A stretch of DNA of 64,000 bases from Orientia tsutsugamushi (GTDB lineage: Bacteria > Pseudomonadota > Alphaproteobacteria > Rickettsiales > Rickettsiaceae): positions 1,612,001 to 1,676,000 of the forward strand of contig NZ_LS398548.1 in the NCBI RefSeq assembly GCF_900327275.1, given 5' to 3'. The notes beneath the pieces are model-generated. The model saw nothing but the letters and a program-made list of their open reading frames with translations, was not told the DNA's origin and searched no databases. Positions 45,475-56,005 of the stretch are shown piece after piece; the first letter of the stretch is position 1; each line of letters starts with the position of its first letter. Made by a program: the position numbers and the translations under genes.

Positions 45475-46430
45475 GATTGATTAAAACATTAGGATTAAAA
45501 GGAGAATTATGCTTTAAAACACCATAAATGATATGTAATAACTTACGCATAGCGGCAATAAGGATAAGCATTTTGGGTTTGCCAGTATCAGACAAACGTT
45601 GAGAAAATTGCTTGATAATACAATTATGTCTTAAGGCAGACATAGCAGGCATATAAAAAGACTTACGTAGATCTGAATTACCAGTTCTAGAGATTATACT
45701 AGCCCCCCGCACGGAACTGCCAGATTGACGATGCTTAGGATTAAGACCTACAAAAGCTACAACTTGTTTAGCAGAACTAAATTTCTCAATATCTGCTAAA
45801 AAAGCAAGAACTACAGCCTGTGTTTTTGCTCCTATGCCTGGTATTGACTCAAGCCTTATTATGAAGATCTGTGTTATTTTTAATATGGTCATTGATTAGT
45901 TGTTCAATTTCTTTAATTTGCGTTTCAAGAAATTCAATATGCATTTGAATATTATTAGCAATTGCTTTAGAAGCTCCTTCTAATCTATTTGTTTCTTGTG
46001 TTTTATGCTTAATTAAAACATTCAGGCGATTAACTAGCTGCTGTAGTTCTTGAATATAAAGAGGCTGTGGATACCATGCTTCCGGTTTCATTGCTTTGCA
46101 AAAATCTGCTATTAATACACTGTCTGCTTTATCTGTTTTTGTACGACTAAGTTTACTCATTGCAAAACCTTTAATACGGGCAGGATTTACTACGCTTACT
46201 TTATAACCATAATCGTACAGATATTTAGCTAAATTTTTCCAGTAGATACCTGTTGCTTCCATACAAACATGTCCAGTTCCTCTGCTTTTTAACCATGTTA
46301 CTAATTTGTTAAACCCTTCAGAATTATTATTAAATTTTCTTGTTTGAACTTTATTATTAATTAACACAGCTGCATCAAATGTCTCTTTAGAAACGTCAAT
46401 TCCTACAATTATACTATTCATAATCACCAA
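45467..46430 (-). pseudogene. IS110-family DEDD transposase, frameshifted
   Basis: First frame 46430-45849: DEDD domain (VGIDVSKETFDAAV, CMEATGIYWKNLA, TDKADSVLIADF). Second frame 45892-45467: Transposase_20 domain (LESIPGIGAKTQAVVLAFL, FVGLNPKHRQSG, with the Ser in SSVRG). The break is near 45855, after DLHNKA, and needs one shift. IS110 enzymes are guided by a bridge RNA from the element's non-coding end. Confidence 0.85.
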
Positions 46431-46637
46431 ATTTTATGTTAAATATCTCAAAACCAACCTTGTAAATACAGGCTTTTTGCCTAAGAATACCGTCCGGTTT
46501 TTAATTAAAAAAGCTAGTTACTTATCTATAGAACAGGCTATTAGCCTTAGGAACGCTACTGTATACTAGCTTTCTTTTGTGCTATTGCTATAATCTTTTA
46601 TTTTATTGCAATTTCACTTATTTTTATCATACAAGGA
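46431..46637 (-). ncRNA. Candidate bridge RNA region of the IS110 element
   Basis: About 200 bp upstream of the transposase without any gene, containing possible stems (ggcaaaaagcc at 46470-46480 on the minus strand; aaggctaatagcct near 46540). In IS110-group elements the guide RNA is known to come from this 5' non-coding end. This is inference from position only. Confidence 0.4.
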
Positions 46638-46849
46638 ATGCTCGAATATATGCTAAAGCACATTCATCAACGAGATATGTTAAAGCTTTGGAAAGAGTTT
46701 CTAATAAAGTTCAAACATGTTTTAATACTTGATAAAGAAAAAGGTTATGTTTACCTAAGATCATTTTTATGGTATACTGATACTAAATTACTAGAGAGTC
46801 AGCAACCAGAATTAGAGCAGGTTCTGGCTAAGAACATTGCCTAATAATA

Positions 46850-47260
46850 AAGCTGCAAAGACGTATCAAATATAAAGAAGAAAAAATGTTAATTTTTATT
46901 AACTTCTACACTTTATATAACCTACTATTAACTTATGTTAACTTTTATTAATATTTATAATTAATCTTCAACTTTAACTATAAATATATTTGCAATATTT
47001 GTCAATATAACAAAAAAATTAATGCGAAAGGTAGAAAATAGGTAGAAAAAAAATCAGGAAATTTGGGGTCAGTTTTCAATCTAAAGGTTAAGATGATGGA
47101 TGAAAAATATATACCAACCTAGAGTTGGTAAGGCGGCTTGGAAGTAGGTATGTTATAAATAAATTAGTATAAAAATTTTATTCAAATAAAGAGAATAATA
47201 TAGATACTTTGTTTAGGTAATTGTAATATATATTAATATATATTAATATATGGTGTAATT
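46850..47260 (+). repeat. Conserved region upstream of the integrase genes
   Basis: This ~400-bp AT-rich stretch is strongly similar to 53370-53778, and inverted to 58690-59060. All three lie just upstream of an integrase. It includes aaggtagaaaa-like direct repeats and ggggtcagttttcaatc, and ends close to the integrase ATG. It may contain the integrase promoter and arm-binding or attachment sites. Confidence 0.6.
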
Positions 47261-48453
47261 ATGAAATCAATAACATTAAAGTTAACAAATAAGTTAATAA
47301 GAAAAATAAAAATTCCGACTAAAAGAACATCAACAATCCAGGATAAAGTTGAACCAGAACTTAAACTAAGAATATCACATACAGGAAGAAAAACATGGTC
47401 TTTTGAAAAAAAATTTAGAAAAGAAGGGATAAAAATAAAGATAGGAGTATTTCCAGATTTATCTATTAAAGAAGCCAGAAAAATAGCAAGAGAATTAAAG
47501 AGATTAATGACGAACGGAATAGATTCAAGAGAAGTAAAATGTTAACAACAGATAGAAGAAAATGAGAATCGTATAAAAGAAAGACAAGAGATTACATTCA
47601 AAGAGCTGTGTTATAAGTATATTGAAGAGTATGCCAAAATATATACTATAAACTTGCAGAAAGATACTGCAAGAATACATAATTATGGGAAACTGTTATT
47701 TTAAAAAAGATAAGTGATATTAAAAGTAATGATATTGAACAAATATTCAATGATATCAGCAAAGAGGGAAAATATGCCACAGCAAATGCATTGCTAGCAA
47801 CCTTACGCACTATATTTAATAAGGCAATAAAATGGAGATTAATAGAAAACAATCCTACTCTAGGAATAGAGCCGCATAAAATGCAAGCAAGAGAAAGACG
47901 TCTAAGTTACGATGAAATGAGTAAATTTTTACACGTATTATGTGGAGAAGCAACTCCATTGATAAGAGATTTTGCATTACTAGCGTTATATACTGGAGCT
48001 AGAAAAAGTAATGTGTTGGAGATGGAATGGGACAATATAGATTTTAAAAGAAAAATATGGCATATACCAAAAAACTAAGAACGGAAAGGCGCAAAATATA
48101 TCATTAACAGATGAGATAATAGAAATATTGCAAGCAAGGAAATTAACATCTAAAAGTAAATGGGTGCTATCAACTGATAAAAGCAAAAGCGGGCACTTGG
48201 AATATCCTTATAGAGGATGGTATAAGATTTGTAAAAAGGCAGGCATAAAAAATTTAAGGATACACGATCTAAGAAGGACATTTGCAAGTTGTATGGCAGA
48301 TGAAGGCGCAGGTCAGTATATAATTAGTGCAGCATTGAATCATAGTGACATAAAATCAACGAGTATTTATACCAAAGTTGTTTAGAGCCAGTAAGGCAAT
48401 ATATGTCTAAGGTAACACAAATGATAAGCGACTGTTCAAGAATTGATATTTGA
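47261..48453 (+). pseudogene. int: RAGE tyrosine integrase, broken
   Basis: Arm-binding domain (47261-47540: KIKIPTKRTSTIQDKVEPEL, KIKIGVFPDLSIKEARKIA) ends with a TAA at 47543, where the relatives read CQQ or RQQ. Further pieces follow: core-binding region, ARKSNVLEMEWDNID (catalytic Arg, ~48000), HDLRRTFAS (~48265) and LNHSDIKSTSIYTKV (His and Tyr). At least four lesions are seen (TAA at 47543, a break near 47700, an extra A at 48070, a break at 48383). DUF4102-type phage integrase family. Dead. Confidence 0.85.
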
Positions 48454-48573
48454 AATAAATACTGAAATAACATGAAACTTAGCATGAGAAGAAATGCATA
48501 TATGAAAACTAATTATCACAGGTAAAATCTGCGTTTGAAGATATTTAGTTAATTTAAACATTATAGTAGCAGA

Positions 48574-48909
48574 ATGAGAAATCTCATGCTAAAATTGCAG
48601 CTGAAGGTTATTATGCAAAATCAAAAATTATGTTGGGCATTATCGAGGCCATTGAAGTATATGGGTTTGAGCATTGATGAATGGGGAGTAGTGCTAGCTG
48701 GAGTAGCTCCAGGAATTGTACTACTAAACAGTAGGTATGCTAAATTAGGCCTAGCATTTATGGTTGGAGGAATTGCTCTATGTTATTGCTTTAAGAAATT
48801 TAAGAAGGTATCGGAGAATTTTTTGCTAAAAAGTTTTTTAGTAGCTAAAGGTTTATTGCCAGCTCCATTAGGATATTCAAGACTTCTGGGCAAAAAAGTT
48901 GGCAAATAA
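48574..48909 (+). CDS. traL: TraL, second RAGE module
   Basis: 111 residues, over 93% identical by eye to the 29782 copy (MCLSIDEWEVV versus MGLSIDEWGVV). Frame intact. It stands directly after a broken integrase and before a broken traE, so it can hardly function as part of a complete set here. Confidence 0.85.
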   Translation: MRNLMLKLQLKVIMQNQKLCWALSRPLKYMGLSIDEWGVVLAGVAPGIVLLNSRYAKLGLAFMVGGIALCYCFKKFKKVSENFLLKSFLVAKGLLPAPLGYSRLLGKKVGK

Positions 48910-49461
48910 TGAATCATCTCTTTAAGCAAAATGCTATACAAGAGCTTGTTAAATATAATAAATGCTTACTTTCAGTAACTATATTGCTAGCTGCAGCTAA
49001 TATAATTGCGATAATGGCTGTAATTACCAAAGAAGAAAAGTGGTTATTAATTCCAGCAATGGAGCCTGATCGTAAAATGACGTTTTCATCAAAAAATTAC
49101 CATGAAACCTATTTAAAGGAATTGGCAATTTATGTGATGAAACTCTTATTTACTACTTCTCCAAATGAGGTAGAAAGACAAATAGCAGACATGAAAGTGG
49201 TATTCAGTAATACTGAATCTTTAAAAATTTTTTTCAGAATCATTTGCAATTTGTTAAAGGCTCAAATGTGTCTTCACTCTTTTTTTCTAAAGAAGGTTGA
49301 AGTGATAAATGAATGGAGTATTAATTAGTGGAACGCTTCGTTATTGGTTTAGCGATAGTAAACATATAGCTGTCGATAAGACTTACCTTTTGACTTACAA
49401 GCGAACTCCTAATTACCTTTTGTTATTGACTGGTGTTAAAGAGAATGGAATAAAAAAATGA
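48909..49461 (+). pseudogene. traE: TraE, second module, frameshifted
   Basis: The frame is open to 49328 but shifts near 49235 (NTESLKIFFRIICNLL) and again at gtgataaatgaatgg, where the intact gene has gtgataaaggatgg. The correct end (ISGTLRYWFSDSKHIAVDK ... KENGIKK) is in another frame to 49461. Confidence 0.85.
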
Positions 49462-49784
49462 GTATTAGAATTTTGAGATTTATCATAGGGTTTATTGCTT
49501 TGGTAAACGTTAATAATATATATGCAGTAGAATATGAGTTAGAAGCTGATGAGCTGCTTAAGCTTGAGATTTCTGATAGTGGGCCAACAAGAATTAATCT
49601 TAAAGATGAAAAAATTAATGATATTCTTATGTACCATCAAAACACAGTTGAAGTTATAGTTCATGAGTCTGGATTTTTGTTTATTGCTCCACGAGAAGAA
49701 GGAAACAAGCTTTATTTAACGGTAATAGGAGAATACAAATTTTTAAATTTAATACTTCTTGTATTGATAAATCAGTATATTTAG
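49458..49784 (+). pseudogene. traK: TraK, second module, 3' end replaced by rpn sequence
   Basis: 108 residues with signal and TraK beta domain up to VIGEYK. From 49738 the sequence is instead the antisense 3' end of the Rpn gene (as at 36164-36215), giving a foreign tail FLNLILLVLINQYI. This marks a recombination junction. Confidence 0.8.
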
Positions 49785-49922
49785 CAATTATCACAGCTAA
49801 TCAAAAATTTAAAGGGGAATTTTTATAAATCATATGAAATATATGACAGTATTATAATACAGTTACATCTGTTGCATCAAAATAATCTGATCATATAACA
49901 GTATTTAATTCAGGATAAAGAT

Positions 49923-50703
49923 ATGCTAGCAGACAAATTTTGTAATAAAGGAAATTCATTTCTTAAGTTGAGAAAATATCAAAAAGCAATTAAAAATTAT
50001 GATGTAGCTATTAAGTGTAATCCAGATTGTATAGAAGCCTATATTAATAAAGGAATTGGAGCAACATCAAGAGGCAATAAAGAATTTTGATATAGCTATT
50101 AAGTATCAACCAGATGATGCAGAAGCTTATTTTAATAAAGGAATGTCTTTAAGGGCATTAGGACAACATCAAGAAGCAATTGAAAATTATGGTCAAGCTA
50201 TTCAATATAATCCAACTAATCTAGAGGTTTATATTAATAAAGGAGTTGCTTTATACAAACTGGGACAATATCAAGAAGCAATAAAGCATTATGATATAGC
50301 TATTAAGTATCAACCAGATTTTCCAGACGCTTACTATAATAAAGGAATTGCTTTGAAAAATCTTGGAAAGCTACTAGAAGCAATTGACAATTATGATCAA
50401 GCTATGCGATACAACACAAATTATGCAGGCTCTTACAATAATAAAGGAGCTGTTTTATGTATACTAGAACAATATCAAGAGGTAATAGAGAGTTTTGATT
50501 TGGCTATTAAGTATCAACCAGATTTTCCAGACGCTTACTATAATAAAGGAATTGCTTTGAATAAATTGGGGCAACATCAAGAAGCAATGGAAAGTTGTAA
50601 CCTGGCTATCAAATATGATTCTGATAATGTGTACGCATACCAGTTAGCAAATGAACTTGCAAAAAAAATTAAAAAAAGCAATCTCCGCATCATAACTGAT
50701 TAA
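49923..50703 (+). pseudogene. TPR protein, frameshifted
   Basis: An N-terminal piece (49923: MLADKFCNKGNSFLKLRKYQ) lacks a signal peptide and loses frame near 50065 (NKGIGATSRG). The remainder (50056-50703) holds about six 34-residue TPR units (AIKNFDIAIKYQPDDAEAYF). About 13 bp seem deleted in between. Related to the TPR protein of the tra operon. The 215-residue 3' part could still be made from an internal start. Confidence 0.75.
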
Positions 50704-50800
50704 TTTTTAGAATCAAGGCGCAGAGAATCAGGTGTTCATAAGCTAAGAATGTTTTATTATTCTAGATTATAAACTATATCAAAAAGTATTCCTTGTATGT

Positions 50801-50930
50801 ATTAAAGGTTTTGCGATGAGTAAACTTAGTCGTACAAAAACAAATAAAGTAGACAGTGCATTAATAGCAGATTTTTGTAAATCAATAAAACCTGAAGCAT
50901 AGTATCCACAGCCGCATTATATTTAACAAT
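50801..50930 (+). mobile_element. IS110 transposase fragment
   Basis: Translates as KGFAMSKLSRTKTNK..DSALIADFCKS, matching the DEDD region of the IS110 at 46210-46080. Short remnant with stops. Confidence 0.75.
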
Positions 50931-50937
50931 AAACCTC

Positions 50938-51192
50938 TTTCGAAATTGGTTAAGGTAGATCAAAATTATAAATGCCAGAGATCAAATTAAATCTAAGACC
51001 GAATCTTTTACGTCTATTTCGATATTTATCAGTAATAATTCTGAATTACCAAAGAAAAAAAGCAAGAAAAATCCTTTAACTAAAAATGATAAAAAGAATA
51101 ATCGGTAGATTCGCAGGAGAAAGAGTTGTAAATGAAAACGTTATTGGTGCGCTAAAACGCTTCAAAATTATTGCTAATAAATATCGAAGTTG
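50938..51192. mobile_element. Two IS5-type fragments in opposite orientation
   Basis: 50938-51035 match the end of the IS5-type element in one direction (cctctttcgaaattggttaagg...). From about 51036 the sequence matches the transposase C-terminal region in the other direction (NENVIGALKRFKIIANKYR). The two pieces are joined tail to tail. Confidence 0.7.
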
Positions 51193-51693
51193 AAAAAAAT
51201 TTTATGCCAAACCTATATAAATCTTCATACTGATACTATCTGCCTTAGAAAACCAATTTTACCTATAGTACATCTTATAATCAATAATAAAGGCAAAATA
51301 ATGTCAGTTAAAATTACTAAAGGCAATAAAAGCGACATATCTGTATCTTCGGTTTTTTCTAAAGGCTTATCTGGTAAATTGTTTAGTGATAAAGCTTACA
51401 TATCTAAAGAGTTATTTCATCAACTGCTGACCAATGGTCTACGTTTATTTACTAATCTTCGTAAAGATATGAAAACATATTTATTGGACATACAAGATAA
51501 TCAGTTATTAAATAAACGTTCTTTAATTAAGTCTGTCTTTAATGTACTAAAAAAACATATCCATTTAGAGGATACTAGACACCGTTCTCCTCTTAATTTT
51601 TTTGTTTATATAATTGCTTCTCTTGCTAGTTATTCTATCTCTAAACTTAATCCTCACCTTATCTCTTCTTCTTCTCTTGACTCCTTATCCTAA
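51193..51693 (+). pseudogene. IS982-family transposase, C-terminal part
   Basis: VHLIINNKGKIMSVKITKGN, FSDKAYISKELFHQLL and TNLRKDM match the C-terminal half of IS982 transposases (second Asp in DKAY; Glu in KSVFNVLKK is replaced, LIKSVF for LIESVF). The N-terminal half is missing. A sister copy lies at 60206-60626 and keeps LIESVF. Confidence 0.8.
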
Positions 51694-51704
51694 ATTGACG
51701 TTTA

Positions 51705-51976
51705 TATTCTGAACTTTTACTAATCCCATAGTTCTGGCCTATATGGAAATAAGTACGGTATTCTCTAAGGTGTTCTAAGACCATCAGCAACTGTTCATCC
51801 AAATTGAGCTATTTTTACCCACACATTTTGATTTCTTAAGACAATCAGCTTGCCTAAAAATATCCACCCATCTTTGAGAATGTTCCCTTCATTACCACTG
51901 TTAATCAACGAAATTTTTCATTCTCTAACTCTTTAATCTATTCGAACTTCATTAGATCTCTTTCGAAACTGGTTGA
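51705..51976 (-). mobile_element. IS5-type element fragment
   Basis: Matches the first ~270 bp of the IS5-type element including the HTH region (ttctctaaggtgttctaagacc) with deletions and stops, ending at agatctctttcgaaact (51955-51971). Confidence 0.7.
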
Positions 51977-51977
51977 T

Positions 51978-52073
51978 GTAGATTAGAAATCCAATTACTC
52001 AATTTGTTAAATCTTATGAGGCAATTGGAGTTTTTTTCTATACTCAAATCTCATTGTAAATGACTATAAATAC
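51978..52073 (+). mobile_element. IS630-type end fragment
   Basis: tgtagattagaaatccaattactcaatttg and the terminal sequence cattgtaaatgactata match the IS630-type element at 59875-59970. Confidence 0.65.
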
Positions 52074-52075
52074 TT

Positions 52076-52365
52076 CTACTTACGAAGATTATTAACTTTT
52101 TATATAATTTCTTTCCAATCTATTGAATGTCAATAGATTTTCTTAAATTTATCATTTGTTCAATTGTTACATTTGCATTTAGCTTTCAATTTTTTCAATT
52201 AATTCATAATCTTGTTTGCAATTTAGGGTAAAAGTCACCAATCTTAAGTTAGCATTATTTCTGATTTAGCATATAAATGCTTATACACTCAGTTATTAAT
52301 TCCTATAGTCTTTTAACTACGTGTAGTTTGCTTTCTATAAGATCTCTCTTACCTACTATCTATAT
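52076..52365 (-). mobile_element. Degraded group II intron fragment
   Basis: About 290 bp match 4852-5140 of the left intron (start of the maturase gene and upstream domain sequence) with many changes and small gaps. This is the third intron trace in the window. Confidence 0.75.
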
Positions 52366-52687
52366 TATTTTCTACTTATTTAAATACTCTTTAATTTAAA
52401 TACTCTTTAATTTAAATACTCTGCTTGCTTTTGCTATTGTTTATCCATCTTCTATTAATTTCATTACTCTCTTTCCTAAATCTTATGAATATGCTGCTCC
52501 CATATTTCCTATCTCTTCTTATTTTTTCTCTATTATTTCTCCTTTCTTTGATGCTCTAACTTCATTTTTGTTTTATAGTGGTATATATATATTATATTTA
52601 GATTAGTAAAAAATTAACTTGTAGTAAAAAAATTCTTAAAGTAGTATTAGTAATTTAGTTTAAATAAAAAATGAAAATCGCAAATAA
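52366..52687. other. AT-rich spacer with 16-bp tandem repeats
   Basis: Nearly three copies of atttaaatactcttta occur at about 52378-52425. The rest has no recognisable gene. The SCO1 gene begins at 52688. Confidence 0.5.
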
Positions 52688-53338
52688 ATGAATATTATAA
52701 GTAACAAGTGCTTTTTTAAGCTATTAGCTATTCTGTCGATAATTATAGGAATGTTATCTCTATACTTCATATTTATTTTATGGCCTCAATCTAAAAAAAA
52801 AGTAGCTAATACAGATAATATTAGCTATTCTATGGTCACAAGTAGCGAAATTTTACTTGGTGGAGATTTTACTTTAATTGATACTAATAACCAAGAATTT
52901 TACAGTAAATCTTTAAGAGGTAAACCTTATCTTATCTATTTTGGCTTTACTTTTTGTCCTGATGTATGTCCAGCTACATTAGAAAAATTATCAAAAGTTA
53001 TTAAAGTCTTAGATATGTATCATATAGATATCTCTACAATTTTTGTTACAGTTGATCCTAAACGAGATAATGCTAGTACTTTAAAGAATTACATGACAAA
53101 TTTTCACAGCAAAATTATTGCATTAACAGGTACTAAACCTCAAATCGAGGATATAACTAAGAAATTCGGTGTTTATTATTCTATTTCTGCATTAAGTGAT
53201 AGAAACAGTAATGATTATCTAATAGATCACTCTACTTTTATATATTTAATAGATAAAAATGGCAAATACATGTCACATTTTACTCTTGATGATACCCCAG
53301 AGAAAATAATAGAATATATTAGAATTCATTTAAAATAA
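52688..53338 (+). CDS. sco1: SCO1/SenC-type copper chaperone
   Basis: This 216-residue protein has one N-terminal membrane anchor (LLAILSIIIGMLSLYFIFIL) and a thioredoxin-like domain. The copper ligands are the two Cys in FTFCPDVCPA (about 94-98) and His in LIDHSTFIYLID (about 180). In mitochondria and alpha-proteobacteria it delivers copper to the CuA site of cytochrome c oxidase. It is a housekeeping-type gene with an intact frame amid dead mobile sequences. Confidence 0.92.
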   Translation: MNIISNKCFFKLLAILSIIIGMLSLYFIFILWPQSKKKVANTDNISYSMVTSSEILLGGDFTLIDTNNQEFYSKSLRGKPYLIYFGFTFCPDVCPATLEKLSKVIKVLDMYHIDISTIFVTVDPKRDNASTLKNYMTNFHSKIIALTGTKPQIEDITKKFGVYYSISALSDRNSNDYLIDHSTFIYLIDKNGKYMSHFTLDDTPEKIIEYIRIHLK

Positions 53339-53369
53339 CAATATCGTATCAGATATAACATATCCAATA

Positions 53370-53778
53370 AGTAAAGATGCAAATACATATCAAATATAAA
53401 GAAGAAAAAAAATGTTAGTTTTTGTTAACTTCTACACTTGATAGAACCTCTATTAACTTATGTTAACTTTTATTAATATTTATAATTAATCTTCAACTTT
53501 AACTATAAACATATTTGTAATATTTATCAATATAACAAAAAAAATTAAGGCGAAAGGTAGAAAAAAAATTCAGGAAATTGGGGGCCAGTTTTCAATCTAA
53601 AGGTTAAGATGATGGTTGAAAAATACATACCAACTCAAGGTTGATAAAGCGGTTTGGAAGTCAGGTATATTATAAATAAATTAGTATAAAAATTTGATTC
53701 AAATAAAGAGAATAATATAGATACTTTGTTTAGGTAATTGTAATATAAATTAATATAACAATTAATATATGGTGTAAT
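53370..53778 (+). repeat. Integrase-upstream repeat, second copy
   Basis: Close copy of 46850-47260 (same gaaaggtagaaaa, cagttttcaatctaaaggttaag and ggtgtaattatg elements). It starts shortly after the SCO1 stop. Confidence 0.6.
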
Positions 53779-54992
53779 TATGGAATCAATATCATTAACA
53801 TTAAAGTTAACAAATAAGTTACTAAGAAAAATAAAAATTCCAACTGAAAGAACATCAATCATCGAGGATAAAATTGAACCAGGACTTAAATTAAGAATAT
53901 CACCGACAGTAAGAAAAACATGGTCTTTTGAAAAAAAATTAGAAAAGAAGTGATAAAAATAAAGATAGTGGTATTTCCAGATTTATCTATTAAAGAAGCT
54001 AAAAAAAAAGTAAGAGAATTAAAGAGATTAATGACGAACGGAATAGATTCAAGAGAAGTAAAATGTTAACAACAGATAGAAGAAAATGAGAATCGTATAA
54101 AAGAAAGAGAAAGAAAAGCTAACGATATTACATTCAAAGAGCTGTGTTATAGGTATATTGAAGAGTATGCCAAAATATATACTATAAACTGGCAGAAAGA
54201 TGCTGCAAGAATATATAATTATGGGAAACCGTTATTTTTAAAAAAGATAAGTGAGATTAAAAGTAATGATATTGAACAAATATTCAATGATATCAGCAAA
54301 GATGGAAAATATGCGACAGCAAATCAATTTCTAGTAACCTTAAGCAGTATATTTAATAAGGCAATAAAATGGGAATTAATAGACAGAAATCCTACACTAA
54401 GAATAGATAAACACAGAGAAAGACGTCTAAGTTACGATGAAATGGGTAGATTTTTCACGTATTATGTGGAGAAGCAAGTGCGTTGATAAGAGATTTTGCA
54501 TTACTAGCGTTATATACTGGAGCTAGAAAAAGTAATGTGTTAGAGATGGAATGGGACAATATAGATTTTGTAAGAAAAATATGGCATATACCAAAAACTA
54601 AGAACGGAAAGGCGCAAAATATACCATTAACAAATGAGATGATAAAAATATTGCAAGCAAGGAAATTAACATCTAAAAGTAAATTGGTGCTACCAAATGA
54701 TAGTAGCAAAAGCGGACACTTAGAACGGCCATATGAAGCATGGAATAGGATTTGTAAAAAGGCTGGCATAAAAAATTTCAAGATACACGATCTAAGAAGG
54801 ACGTTTGCAAGTTGTCTGTCAGATATAGGTGCAGGTCAGTATATAATTTGTGCAGCATTGAATCATATTAATTTTGAATCAACAAGTGATTATAGTATAG
54901 TTAGTACAGAGTTACTAAGAGAGTATATGTCTAAGGTGACACAAATGATTAGTGGACATATGCAAAGTTATAATATTTATAATACTATCTGA
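53779..54992 (+). pseudogene. int: RAGE tyrosine integrase, broken (second tandem module)
   Basis: Starts MESISLTLKLTNKLLRKIKI; the first frameshift occurs near 53935 after KTWSFEKK. The same TAA as in the 47261 copy occurs at 54067. A deletion near 54412 removes HKMQA. The C-terminal 169 residues (54483-54992) are open with ARKSNVLEMEW, HDLRRTFAS and a changed end, LNHINFESTSDYSIV, which keeps a Tyr. Its last ~25 residues differ from the other copies. Confidence 0.85.
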
Positions 54993-55117
54993 CTAATATA
55001 AACGTTGTGGTAAGAATAGTGCGACTTCATGTCGCACATGCATGTATGTAAACTAATTATCACAGGTAAAATCTGTGTTTGAAGATATTTAGCTAATTAA
55101 AACATTATAATAGCAGA

Positions 55118-55453
55118 ATGAGAAATCTCATGCTAAAATTGAGGCTGAAGGTAATTATGCAAAATCAAAAATTATGTTGGGCATTATCGAGGCCGTTGAA
55201 GTATATGGGTTTGAGCATTGATGAATGGTGAGTAGTGCTAGCTGGAGTAGCTCCAGGAATTGTACTACTAAACAGCAGGCATGCTAAATTAGGCCTAGCA
55301 TTTATGGTTGGAGGAATTGCTCTATGTTATTGCTTTAAGAAATTTAAGAAGGTATCGGAGAATTTTTTGCTAAAAAGTTTTTTAGTAGCTAAAGGTTTAT
55401 TGCCAGCTCCATTAGGATATTCAAGATTGCTGGGCAAAAAAGTTGGCAAATAA
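55118..55453 (+). pseudogene. traL: TraL, third module, nonsense mutation
   Basis: Same protein as at 29782 and 48574, but the codon after SIDEW is TGA (55229-55231) where the 48574 copy has GGA. Otherwise identical in the second half. Confidence 0.85.
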
Positions 55454-56005
55454 TGAATCATCTCTTTAAGCAAAATGCTATACAAGAGCTGGTTAAATAT
55501 AATAAATGCTTACTTTCAGTAACTATATTGCTAGCTGCAGCTAATATAATTGCGATAATGGCTGCAATTACCAAAGAAGAAAAGTGGTTATTAATTCCAG
55601 CAATGGAGCCTGATCGTAAAATGATGGTTTCATCAAAAAATTACCATGAAACCTATTTAAAGGAATAGGCAATTTATGTGATGAAACTCTTATTTACTAC
55701 TTCTCCAAATAAGGTAGAAAGACAAATGGCAGACATGAAAGTGGCGTCTAGTAATACTGAATCTTTAAATAAATTTTTTCATGATCACTTGCAATTTGTT
55801 AAAGGCTCAAATGTATCTTCAGTCTTTTTTTCAAAGAAGGTTGAAGTGATAAATGAATGGAGTATTAATTAGTGGGACGCTTCGTTATTGGTTTAGCGAT
55901 AGTAAACATATAGCTGTCGATAAGACTTACCTTTTGACTTACAAGCGAACTCCTAATTACCTTTTGTTATTGACTGGTGTTAAAGAGAATGGAATAAAAA
56001 AATGA
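55453..56005 (+). pseudogene. traE: TraE, third module, nonsense and frameshift
   Basis: A TAG at 55666-55668 replaces the Trp of YLKEWAIY. Further on it carries the same gtgataaatgaatgg frameshift as the 48909 copy. The intact end follows in another frame. Confidence 0.85.

Larger units (their letters stand above)
45397..46637 (-). mobile_element. IS110-family insertion sequence
   Basis: About 1240 bp inserted in the rpn fragment between kkhi and gmleym codons, as shown by comparison with 11950-11965. No inverted terminal repeats are seen, as usual for IS110. One transposase gene, now frameshifted, is preceded by about 200 bp without coding sequence. Confidence 0.8.
45068..46835 (+). pseudogene. 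Rpn (YhgA-like) gene fragment interrupted by IS110
   Basis: 45068-45396 and 46637-46835 together match residues about 62-245 of the intact protein at 11450 (RVATKKHGNAFIYILIEAQS; QPELEQVLAK). The 5' end, the C-terminal repeat array and the stop are missing, and the IS110 splits it after KKHI. A dead copy. Confidence 0.85.

Noticed and set aside
45397-46637. IS110 as IS1111-type with terminal repeats
   Set aside because: No sub-terminal inverted repeats were found at the two junctions; the internal hairpin is only at one end.
47646-47852. Minus-strand frame over the integrase core
   Set aside because: Antisense shadow of a broken integrase, AT-rich and without motifs.
55019-55037. gtgcgac/gtcgcac hairpin as a group II intron 5' end
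   Set aside because: It resembles the intron start but no further intron sequence follows; probably a simple hairpin between int and traL.
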